From contig CANPIX010000005.1 of the NCBI GenBank assembly GCA_947574215.1, positions 1-51,467 on the forward strand: a stretch of DNA of 51,467 bases. Reading direction: 5' to 3'. Of this stretch, positions 7,969 to 15,824 are shown one piece after another (positions within the stretch are counted from its first letter, which is position 1; each line of letters starts with the position of its first letter). The DNA comes from an uncultured Mycoplasmatota bacterium (GTDB lineage: Bacteria > Bacillota_I > Bacilli_A > RF39 > UBA660). The translations under genes and the position numbers were made by a program. The notes under the pieces were generated by a model. The model saw nothing but the letters and a program-made list of their open reading frames with translations, was not told the origin of the DNA and searched no databases.

Positions 7969-9753
7969 TTATAACCTTTTCGTTCTTTCTAATATATTAG
8001 TTTCACTTGCTTTCTCACCATTTGATTTATTCATGTAACTATCAAAAAGTAAAAGATAATTTTTTGAAACTGTATCAGTTAAAAAACCATTAATGTGTGC
8101 TTTTAAAACACAAAGTTGTTGATAGCCTAACCAAGTAGTCGTATCCAAAACCATCTCACTTCTTTCCTGCGGAATGGAAGAATAAGAAGATGGTAGTTGA
8201 AAATCATTTAATAAATTTAAAAGATCGTACGCCTCACTTTTTGGAATTTTCCCTAAATAATACACAATTTTATTATGAATGCGCTCAATATTTTCGTTTT
8301 TAAATTCTGCTCGATTTAAATAAAGTGTAGGCAACTGGTTTTTTTTCATAAAGGATTTTAATTCTTTATTTAATATATAATTTATGATACGTTCTATTCT
8401 AAAAGATGATGGATAGAATTCTTCGAAAGAAGAATAACAAATGATTTTTTTTAATGTTCCTATAAAGTTTTTAAGTTCATTATTTTCACGATAGTTTATT
8501 AATTCATCTCTAGAAAAACTACGATGTATTTTTATAAAACTTTCAAACATATCCAAAGCAAGAATTTTACCATTGGGTGCAATTTTTAATTGATAAGTAA
8601 AAGTAGGATACATGCCATCTTTTGTTAATCGATTAATCATCTTTTTTAAGTCTTTTTGGTCTACTTTTTCTAAGGATTCCATTTTTTGACACCAATTACT
8701 TTCCGCAGGAATAAAAGATGTATCTAAAACATGAATCGATAAATTGGTATTAAAATCTAAATCTTGATCATACTGAAAAGCGTATTTTTTATTATCAAAT
8801 GCAAACACTTCTGCAGTTTTCTCTGTTAAATCCATTCTTCTTTTTTGGTATTTTAGTTGTAACATCATTGTTCTCAAAGCAACTATAGAATAAATATCCC
8901 CTGTCTCATTTCCAGAAACCATAGTTTTTTCTTCACAACATATGGGTGAAATTTCTTCATAAGCTTTCAAGAAATTAGGATTGATTTGAATGAGTTCTTG
9001 TACAAATGAAACATTATTTTCCTCTTCTAAAAGTTCTTTTAAAATCAAAGAGTAAAAATAATTTTCTGGTATTTCTTTTTTGACTTTATGTTTTTGATGA
9101 ATACAATTTATTTTCTTTTCTGTTAAACCAATTCGATATCTTTTACAAATACCAATATATTCTTTAAAACGAAAAATTTCTCCCTTATTCTCTCTTATTT
9201 TTAATTCGATCATTCGTTCCAAAGAATTCTTTGTTTTTTTGTTATCTTCTTTTGATTCACTTTCTGTCGTTTTTTTAGTCTTTCTATTCTTTTTTAAGTT
9301 TAAATCTCTATTTGATTTTTTTGATATTTTCAAAAAATAATTTTCTTCATTATATAAGGCTATTTTTGCATCATAAACCATTATTTTTTCGTCTAATTTC
9401 TCCTTTTTTTCTTCATTAGAAATAGAACTTTCCAGAATTTCCTCTATTTCTTGTAACTCTAAATCCACTTCGATTTTCTTAACTTTAGGCGTATTGTGAA
9501 CCACCGTAACCTTTTTTCTTTTGACTTTCTCTTTTTGAATTATTTCTAAAGCTCTTTTAATTTTCTTTAAGAGATCACGTATTTCACTAACATCAATAGA
9601 GTTTTGCTTTTTTAAATAATTCAATTTTCCATGCAAATATTTCCAATTTTTCTCTAATTCTTCTTCTAATTTTTTCAAATCCGTTGAATTATAATTTATT
9701 ACTTTTTCTTCAATATTTTCTAATTTTTTTACAATTTCTTCTACATTCAACAT
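7969..9753 (-). CDS. coiled-coil protein with a degenerate RNase II/R-like (RNB) domain
   Basis: 594 aa starting at the ATG at 9753 (GGAGG 5 bases upstream; the ATG at 9765 overlaps that site). Residues 1-190 are highly charged Lys/Glu coiled coil. From about residue 316 the order of short segments follows an RNB exonuclease domain: SIHVLDTSFI (339-348) resembles the VHIADVSxYV stretch, the QLKIAPNGKILALDMFESFI block resembles the MxIxxxGxxxxYxIxESVI stretch, and QLPTLYLNRAEF (473-484) resembles the GLPxLYRxHE stretch. The catalytic aspartates of the DxEDAxDxDDA motif are not preserved, and no HFTSPIRRYPD motif is seen. I infer an inactive relative that may bind RNA. The assignment comes from reading by eye. 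Sits between miaB and serS. Confidence 0.5.
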   Translation of the reverse strand: MLNVEEIVKKLENIEEKVINYNSTDLKKLEEELEKNWKYLHGKLNYLKKQNSIDVSEIRDLLKKIKRALEIIQKEKVKRKKVTVVHNTPKVKKIEVDLELQEIEEILESSISNEEKKEKLDEKIMVYDAKIALYNEENYFLKISKKSNRDLNLKKNRKTKKTTESESKEDNKKTKNSLERMIELKIRENKGEIFRFKEYIGICKRYRIGLTEKKINCIHQKHKVKKEIPENYFYSLILKELLEEENNVSFVQELIQINPNFLKAYEEISPICCEEKTMVSGNETGDIYSIVALRTMMLQLKYQKRRMDLTEKTAEVFAFDNKKYAFQYDQDLDFNTNLSIHVLDTSFIPAESNWCQKMESLEKVDQKDLKKMINRLTKDGMYPTFTYQLKIAPNGKILALDMFESFIKIHRSFSRDELINYRENNELKNFIGTLKKIICYSSFEEFYPSSFRIERIINYILNKELKSFMKKNQLPTLYLNRAEFKNENIERIHNKIVYYLGKIPKSEAYDLLNLLNDFQLPSSYSSIPQERSEMVLDTTTWLGYQQLCVLKAHINGFLTDTVSKNYLLLFDSYMNKSNGEKASETNILERTKRL

Positions 9754-9810
9754 AAAAACCTCCATTTTTTTAATTGTACCATTGTTTCTAAAAATTGAGA
9801 AGCCTACAAA

Positions 9811-9832
9811 TAAAAAAAGAACAATAGTCCTT
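9811..9832 (-). terminator. terminator after serS
   Basis: On the minus strand AGGAC (9827-9831) pairs with GTTCT (9818-9822, one G-U) around a TATT loop, followed by a run of seven T. It directly follows the serS stop codon. Confidence 0.6.
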
Positions 9833-11121
9833 TATTTATTAGAAACCAACTTTTCCTTACCACCCATATAAGGCTGTAAAACTTTTGGAATCGTTACACT
9901 TCCATCTTCTTGAAAATTATTTTCTAAGAATGCAATTAACATTCTTGGTGGAGCAATTACTGTATTGTTAAGGGTATGTGTAAACACTTTTTCCCCTTCT
10001 TTATTTTTATAACGTATCGCTAACCTTCTTGCTTGCGCATCCGTTAAATTTGAACAAGAACAAACTTCAAAATATTTCTTTTGTCTTGGACTCCATGCTT
10101 CTATATCACAAGAACGATATTTTAAATCTGCTAAATCACCACTACAACAAACAAGCTTGCGCACAGGAATGTTTAAACTTCTAAACAACTCAACAGAATA
10201 TTGCCACATTTTTTCATACCAGCTATCACTATCCTCCGGTTTACAAATAACGACCATTTCCTGCTTCTCAAATTGATGAATTCGATAGACTCCACGTTCT
10301 TCAATACCATGCGCTCCTACTTCTTTTCGAAAACAAGGAGAATAAGAAGTCATTGTAATTGGTAGATCGCTTTCTTTTAAAATTTGATCTTTAAATTTAG
10401 CAATCATAGAATGCTCACTTGTTCCAATCAAATAAAGATCTTCCCCTTCAATTTTATACATCATAGCGTCTTTTTCTTCAAAAGACATAACACCATTAAC
10501 AGCGTCCCCATGAATCATAAAGGGCGGAATACAATACGTAAATCCCTTATCAATCATAAAATCCCTAGCGTAAGCAAGTACAGCAGAATGAAGTCTTGCA
10601 ATATCTCCCATCAAATAATAAAATCCATTTCCAGAAACTCTTCCAGCACTTTCTTTATCTAGACCACAAAAACTTTCCATAATTTCGCTATGGTATGGAA
10701 TTTCAAAATTAGACACTGTTGCTTCCCCAAATACTTGTTCTTCTACATTTTGAGTATCATTTTCTCCAATCGGAACATCATCTGCAATGATATTCGGAAT
10801 CAAGAGCATTTTATTTTTTATCTCTTCTCGTAAAAAACTTTCTTTTTCTTCTAAAGAAACAATTTCACTTTTCATATTCGCTACTTTTTTCTTTAGTTCT
10901 AAAGACTCTTCTACCTTTTTTTCCTGAATCAAAATACCAATTTGTTTACTTATTTTGTTAACTTCACTTTTTAATAAATCATTTTTCGTTTGGGTTTCAC
11001 GAAGCAATACATCTTTTTCTTTTACTTCATCTACTAAAAGAAGTTTTTGATTTTGAAATTTCTTCTTAATATTTTCTTTTACAAAATCACTATTTTCTCT
11101 AATTAGTTTAATATCAATCAT
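9832..11121 (-). CDS. serS: seryl-tRNA synthetase
   Basis: 429 aa, normal length. N-terminal helical arm of two long coiled helices (residues about 25-110), then the class II core with motif 2 (PCFRKEVGAHGIEERGVYRIHQFEKQE, split by a short loop) and motif 3 (NNTVIAPPRMLIAFLENN). It loads serine onto tRNA-Ser. The ATG overlaps the stop of the HD-domain gene upstream as ATGA (11118-11121), so the two are coupled. No T-box is seen upstream, unlike alaS and thrS in this window. Confidence 0.97.
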   Translation of the reverse strand: MIDIKLIRENSDFVKENIKKKFQNQKLLLVDEVKEKDVLLRETQTKNDLLKSEVNKISKQIGILIQEKKVEESLELKKKVANMKSEIVSLEEKESFLREEIKNKMLLIPNIIADDVPIGENDTQNVEEQVFGEATVSNFEIPYHSEIMESFCGLDKESAGRVSGNGFYYLMGDIARLHSAVLAYARDFMIDKGFTYCIPPFMIHGDAVNGVMSFEEKDAMMYKIEGEDLYLIGTSEHSMIAKFKDQILKESDLPITMTSYSPCFRKEVGAHGIEERGVYRIHQFEKQEMVVICKPEDSDSWYEKMWQYSVELFRSLNIPVRKLVCCSGDLADLKYRSCDIEAWSPRQKKYFEVCSCSNLTDAQARRLAIRYKNKEGEKVFTHTLNNTVIAPPRMLIAFLENNFQEDGSVTIPKVLQPYMGGKEKLVSNK

Positions 11122-11672
11122 TGGTATTTTCTCCTTTTTCTACTTAATTTTTGTATTTCTTTGTTATACACTTCATAAACTAACGGTAAAGTTTCACAGT
11201 ATTTTTTATAAAGTTTCTTTTGTTTTTTTGTATCTAATTCTAGTATTCTTCTTGGACTTAAATTATCTCCTATATCGTGTAATTTTACTTCGATGGCTAT
11301 TATATCGTTAGAATGCAAAACAGAAGCAACATAATCTACATAATGCGGGTATTTTTCTTTATCTCTACATAAAATTTGCAAAGAAGAAATTACAGACATG
11401 GGAAACAAGCCTAATAAATCCCAAAACGTTAAATAACCATCTTCTACAATATCATGAAGTAAAGCAACAACACGTCCTAATGGTGAATTTATTTGTTCAG
11501 CGATTCGAATAAAATGACCTGTTTCTGCATTTCCCGATAAATCCAAATGTTCTGCGTAAACTCTCCCGACAATAGAAAGTGCTCTTAATTCTAAATCTGG
11601 AATTTGATAAAGCTTTTTAAGATCATTTGTTGAAAAATATTTTTTTAAATTTCCATAACTTACATTACTCAT
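11118..11672 (-). CDS. HD-domain phosphohydrolase, RelA/SpoT or Mesh1-like
   Basis: 184 aa. The pattern H53, then HD at 73-74 inside ALLHDIVEDG, then EVKLHDIGDNLS matches the RelA/SpoT hydrolase-type HD fold, where H...HD(xx)ED...(K)xxDxxxN bind the metal and alarmone. There is no synthetase domain, so it could be a small alarmone (ppGpp) hydrolase or another nucleotide phosphohydrolase. Ribosome site AGGTGG precedes the ATG. A TATACT -10 box lies about 30 bp upstream (near 11697). Overlaps serS by 4 nt, an association that would suit a stringent-response link, though this is inference. Confidence 0.7.
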   Translation of the reverse strand: MSNVSYGNLKKYFSTNDLKKLYQIPDLELRALSIVGRVYAEHLDLSGNAETGHFIRIAEQINSPLGRVVALLHDIVEDGYLTFWDLLGLFPMSVISSLQILCRDKEKYPHYVDYVASVLHSNDIIAIEVKLHDIGDNLSPRRILELDTKKQKKLYKKYCETLPLVYEVYNKEIQKLSRKRRKYQ

Positions 11673-11824
11673 AACCCACCTAATACTTCTAAATTAAGTA
11701 TAGCACAATTTTTCTAAATTAAATACAAATATTTGAATAGTAAGTTGGCTATTTTACCAATAGTTCTAATGAGCAAAAAAAATAAAAGAACAATTTAAAT
11801 TTTTACATAAAAAAATTCGATTCA

Positions 11825-13588
11825 TTAATTTTCACGAATTCTTTTTTTTATATTTTCATTTAATATTTTTACAAACTCTTCTTTATCTACAGTGATGGTT
11901 TCTTCACTACCAAATTTACGGTAGGAAATTGTATTTTCTTCAACTTCTTTTTGCCCAATAATTAAGGTAAATGGTATTTTTCGAATCACGCTTTCTCTCA
12001 TTCGATAGCCTACTTTTTCTTCTCTTTTGTCAAGTTCCACTCGAATATTTTCTTGAAGAAGTCTATGAAAGATATTTTCAGCATATTCCAAATGATACGC
12101 ATTATTAACTGGTAAAATATTTACTTGCACAGGACTTAACCATGTAGGCAATGCCCCTTTCGTTTCTTCTAAATAATAAGCGATAAAACGATCAATACTT
12201 CCTAAAATGGCTCTGTGAAGAACAACTGGCGTCTTCTTTTCTCCATCACAATCCACATATTTCAAATCAAACTTCATAGGTAAGCAAAAATCAATTTGGC
12301 AAGTAGACAAAGTATATTCATTTCCAACCGCAGGTCGAACCTGTACATCTAGTTTTGGTCCATAAAACGCTGCTTCTCCAATCTTTTCTACATAAGGAAT
12401 TCCTATTTCATTAAGAATTTCACGCAATTTATTTTCAGCATTGTTCCACATTTCATCATCTGGATGGTATTTTACTTTATCTTCTGGATCTCTTAAGGAA
12501 AGTTCAAAATGGTAATCCGTAATATTTAGTTCTTTGTACACTTCTAATATTAAATCAACCACAGATTTAAATTCACTCCCTATTTGTTCTGGAGTTACAA
12601 ACAAATGAGCATCGTTTTGACAAAAACTTCTTACACGTTCAATTCCTTTTAAAGCTCCACTTGCTTCAAAGCGACAATCTCTTGCTACTTCTCCAATACG
12701 AAGCGGTAAATCGCGATAAGAATGAATATCATTTGCATAAATCATCATATGATGGGGACAATTCATTGGACGAAGAACAAATTCTTCGCCTTCTACTTCC
12801 ATTTTTGGAAACATACTCTCTTGATAATGTTCCCAGTGACCACTTGTTTTATAAAGTTCTACATTACCAAGTGGTGGAGTTAGCACATGTTTATAGCCTA
12901 ATTTTTTTTCTTTTCCCTTAATGTAATTTTCAAATTCTTCCCAAATAATATAACCATTTGGCAAGTACATTGGAAGTCCTTTTCCGACTAAATCATGTGT
13001 CATAAAAATCCCTAAATCTTTACCAAGTTTTCTGTGATCGCGTGTTTTTGCTTCTTCTAATTCTTCTAAATAGGCATTTAACTCTTCTTCCGTTTGAAAG
13101 CACACACCATATATTCTTTGCAAAACTTTGTTATTGACGTCCCCTTTCCAATACGCCCCACTAAATTTAATAAGTTTAAAATACTTACACTCTTTTACGC
13201 TCTCTACATGTGGTCCACGACATAGATCTGTAAAATCGCCTTGTGAATAAGTGGAGATAACGGTTTCGGATTCGTCCATTCGTGAAAGTAAATCTAATTT
13301 ATAGGGATCATCTTTAAATTGTTCTAAAGCTTCCTTTTTACTTATTTCATTACGAACAATTCTTTTTCCATCTTTACTAATTTTCTTCATTTCTTTAGAA
13401 ATCGCTTCAATATCACTTTCTGTAATCACTTTATCTCCTAAATCCACATCGTAATAAAATCCTGTATCTACAACGGGACCAACCCAAAATTTAGCATCTG
13501 GATATAAGTGCTTAATCGCTTGGGCCATCATGTGAGCACAACTATGGTTTAATTTGTTTAACTTTTCATTTTCTTTAAAATTGATCAT
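11825..13588 (-). CDS. thrS: threonyl-tRNA synthetase lacking the TGS domain
   Basis: 587 aa where about 640 is usual. The protein starts almost directly in the editing (N2) domain: HSCAH at residues 15-19 and CRGPH at 123-127 are the zinc-type editing motifs. The class II catalytic core follows (MNCPHHMMIY; RVRSFCQNDAHLF; zinc ligands present) and then the anticodon-binding domain to the end. The N-terminal TGS domain of about 60 residues is missing, and the gap to the upstream gene is only 14 bp. Ribosome site GAAGG. Second gene of the threonine T-box operon. Confidence 0.97.
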   Translation of the reverse strand: MINFKENEKLNKLNHSCAHMMAQAIKHLYPDAKFWVGPVVDTGFYYDVDLGDKVITESDIEAISKEMKKISKDGKRIVRNEISKKEALEQFKDDPYKLDLLSRMDESETVISTYSQGDFTDLCRGPHVESVKECKYFKLIKFSGAYWKGDVNNKVLQRIYGVCFQTEEELNAYLEELEEAKTRDHRKLGKDLGIFMTHDLVGKGLPMYLPNGYIIWEEFENYIKGKEKKLGYKHVLTPPLGNVELYKTSGHWEHYQESMFPKMEVEGEEFVLRPMNCPHHMMIYANDIHSYRDLPLRIGEVARDCRFEASGALKGIERVRSFCQNDAHLFVTPEQIGSEFKSVVDLILEVYKELNITDYHFELSLRDPEDKVKYHPDDEMWNNAENKLREILNEIGIPYVEKIGEAAFYGPKLDVQVRPAVGNEYTLSTCQIDFCLPMKFDLKYVDCDGEKKTPVVLHRAILGSIDRFIAYYLEETKGALPTWLSPVQVNILPVNNAYHLEYAENIFHRLLQENIRVELDKREEKVGYRMRESVIRKIPFTLIIGQKEVEENTISYRKFGSEETITVDKEEFVKILNENIKKRIREN

Positions 13589-13602
13589 AATACGCCTTCT
13601 TT

Positions 13603-14094
13603 CTATAATTTATGTATTTCATTATCCATTTGATTTTTATTTTCAGTAATCCAATATTGGTATTCTTCTTCCGTTTTAGGTATAAAATCAAATGCTTTAT
13701 TTTGATATACATTTAATGACTTATTTTCTGTAACTATCAAATGGCTAGCACTTTCTAAAGCTTCTAATTGTTCTATACTTCCAAGATTTTCTGGCAAATA
13801 AAACATAAATTCTGGATTAAAACTATGATATTTCTCTGGGTATTTTACTTTTAAACACATATCTTTATTCGCAATTTCAATAACTCCATTTTGAGCCAAT
13901 AAACGAGAAACACTATAATGATCTGCATATCCAAAATTTATAATAAAAGCAATTTGTAAAAATTTTTTGGATATCATCAAATGTTTTTTTAAATATGGTA
14001 AATGATTTTCATAATCTCCAATTGGGATGTTTTCTATTTCTCCATCAGGATAAATAAGAACAATCGCTTGATCTTTTAACTCTTCATATTTCAT
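13603..14094 (-). CDS. unknown protein, first gene of the threonine T-box operon
   Basis: 163 aa starting at the ATG at 14094 with a perfect AAGGAG 6 bases upstream. The longer frame to 14133 would run through the T-box terminator. No membrane segment or signal peptide is seen. The first 30 residues (IVLIYPDGEIENIPIGDY) loosely recall the beginning of a TGS domain, and the downstream ThrRS lacks one, but the rest does not continue that way. I do not recognise the family. It lies 14 bp from thrS and should be induced with it on threonine starvation. Confidence 0.75.
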   Translation of the reverse strand: MKYEELKDQAIVLIYPDGEIENIPIGDYENHLPYLKKHLMISKKFLQIAFIINFGYADHYSVSRLLAQNGVIEIANKDMCLKVKYPEKYHSFNPEFMFYLPENLGSIEQLEALESASHLIVTENKSLNVYQNKAFDFIPKTEEEYQYWITENKNQMDNEIHKL

Positions 14095-14107
14095 AAAAAT
14101 CTCCTTA

Positions 14108-14310
14108 AAATTAAAAAAGCAAGTCAATGCCAAGGAGCAAAGACTTGCGGTACCATCCTTTATTTTACTTAATTTCGATAACGGCTATTAACCGGGGAGG
14201 ATTAATCCCTCTAGAAAGTAGTAATTTTATTTTTTATTTATTCATTTACACCATCCATGAACTCTCTTTAAAATAAGAAAATAAAATCGTATCTTTCATC
14301 AACAATTTCT
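14108..14310 (-). promoter_or_regulatory. T-box leader, threonine specifier (ACT)
   Basis: On the minus strand the T-box AGGATGGTACCGCA lies at 14146-14159. Upstream are stem I elements AGAGAG and GGTG (about 14250-14268) and a specifier motif ATT-ACT-ACTTTC, which puts codon ACT (threonine) at 14220-14222. The downstream terminator is clear: GCAAGTC pairs with GACTTGC (7 bp) followed by TTTTTT (about 14112-14149), and its 5' arm includes the end of the T-box, so the two folds exclude each other. The specifier agrees with thrS downstream. Confidence 0.9.
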
Positions 14311-14342
14311 ACTTGAAAGTTTAACACTTTCTTTTTTTCTTG

Positions 14343-14987
14343 TCAAATTACTTTTGAATTTTTTAGTTTATCAATTTGTTTATTAAAATCCGCTTGTTTA
14401 TAAATAAAAGAACCTGCCACCGCACAATCTATTTTATTTGCTATTTTTTTGATCGTATGTTCATTTATGCCACCATCTACACTAATAAGACAATTGGCAT
14501 TTTCTTTTTGAATTAAATTATGTAAATTGTTAATGCGTTCTACAGTTTCTTCTAGAAACTTTTGACCCCCATATCCTGGAATTATTGCCATTACAAGAAC
14601 AATATCAACTTTTTTTAAATAAGGTCTTATGTTCTCTAAATTAGTAAACGGACCTATGGCAATCCCAACCTTGGTCTTTTTACTTTTTATATAAGAAATA
14701 AGTTGATTGTGATGAGTAGTAGCCTCAAACTCGTAAATAATAGATTCTGGTTTCAATAATGAAAAAGCGTCTATAAATTTTTTTAAATGCAATGTCATCA
14801 AATGAACTTCTTTTGGTTTTCTGCATTTTTGTAGACACGTTATAACTTCTTTACAAAATGGTGTAGTGTTATTCACTAATAATCCATCAGCAACATCAAT
14901 ATGAATAGAATCTGTTTTGGATTTGTCGATTTTAATAATCGTAGAAATTGGATCAACGCTTCCTAAAAAAGATACAGATGTTTTCAT
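14343..14987 (-). CDS. rpe: ribulose-phosphate 3-epimerase
   Basis: 214 aa TIM-barrel enzyme of the pentose phosphate pathway that interconverts ribulose-5-P and xylulose-5-P. Key motifs are HIDVADG (usual HIDVMDG), HLMT, IPGYGGQKF and the phosphate-site VDGGI with the catalytic aspartate. The ITFH motif usually found in the middle reads IIYEFE, so one histidine is replaced and the protein is somewhat divergent. It is the last gene of the rlmN-prpC-prkC-rsgA-rpe run, a common Bacillota order, 8 bp after rsgA. Confidence 0.9.
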   Translation of the reverse strand: MKTSVSFLGSVDPISTIIKIDKSKTDSIHIDVADGLLVNNTTPFCKEVITCLQKCRKPKEVHLMTLHLKKFIDAFSLLKPESIIYEFEATTHHNQLISYIKSKKTKVGIAIGPFTNLENIRPYLKKVDIVLVMAIIPGYGGQKFLEETVERINNLHNLIQKENANCLISVDGGINEHTIKKIANKIDCAVAGSFIYKQADFNKQIDKLKNSKVI

Positions 14988-14995
14988 TTTAGCTC

Positions 14996-15823
14996 CTATC
15001 TATTCTTTATAAAATTTAAATAATTTTCGTATCGAGATTTTAAAATTTTTCCGTTTTCTACAGCAATTTTTACCTGACAGTTTTTTTCTTTATCATGCAT
15101 GCAATTATTAAAAGGACAAGTAAAATTTTGAAACTCTATGAAACTATCCCGAATTTCTTCTTTTGTTATTTGATTTAAATCCAAGCTAGAAAATCCTGGT
15201 GTATCCGCAATATAAAAATTACGAATTGAAAATAATTCAACATGACGAGTAGTATGTTTTCCTCTTCCAAGACTTTCTGAAATTTCATCTGTTCTCAAAT
15301 GCAAATTTTTATTTAATTTATTTAACAGTGTACTTTTTCCTGCTCCCGTTTGTCCTGTCACAACTACCATTTTTTGTTTTAAAATCTTATTTAATTTTTT
15401 ATATTCTTGATTCGTTATCACAGAAATACCTAATTTTTTATAATAGCTGCTTATAGATTTTATCTCTTTTTTTTCTAATTTCGAAAGCAAATCCAATTTA
15501 GTAAAACATAAAACAGGCTGGATTTGATGAATTGTAACTACGCTTATCATTTTGTCCAATAAGTTTAAAGATAAATTTGGCTTTTTTACACTAGTTACAA
15601 TTAACGCAACATCCACATTAGCAATTGTAGGTCTAGACAAAAAGTTTTTTCTTGGAAAAATTTCTAAAATATAATTCTGTTTTTCATCGATTAAACATTG
15701 ATCCCCTACCAAAGGAGTTAAGAGGTCCTTACGAAATCTACCTCTAGCTCTACATTCTTTTCGACCTTGTTCCGTTTCCACCGTATACAAATTGCTTATA
15801 ATTTTAACAATGGTTCCTCGCAT
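14996..15823 (-). CDS. rsgA: ribosome small-subunit-dependent GTPase A
   Basis: 275 aa circularly permuted GTPase that helps 30S subunit maturation. N-terminal OB fold, then G4 (FTKLDLL), G1 (GQTGAGKST), G3 (DTPGFSS) in permuted order, and a C-terminal zinc knuckle (CPFNNCMHDKEKNC). Starts one base after the prkC stop codon, so it is translationally coupled. An AGGAC site lies inside the prkC end. Confidence 0.96.
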   Translation of the reverse strand: MRGTIVKIISNLYTVETEQGRKECRARGRFRKDLLTPLVGDQCLIDEKQNYILEIFPRKNFLSRPTIANVDVALIVTSVKKPNLSLNLLDKMISVVTIHQIQPVLCFTKLDLLSKLEKKEIKSISSYYKKLGISVITNQEYKKLNKILKQKMVVVTGQTGAGKSTLLNKLNKNLHLRTDEISESLGRGKHTTRHVELFSIRNFYIADTPGFSSLDLNQITKEEIRDSFIEFQNFTCPFNNCMHDKEKNCQVKIAVENGKILKSRYENYLNFIKNR

Positions 15824-15824
15824 A

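Noticed and set aside
14095..14133. N-terminal extension of the 163-aa gene to 14133
   Set aside because: Covers the T-box terminator. AAGGAG is placed for the inner ATG at 14094.
14311..14338. Plus-strand terminator-like hairpin GAAAGT/ACTTTC with T7
   Set aside because: No gene is transcribed toward it on the plus strand. On the minus strand it precedes the T-box with the T run on the wrong side.
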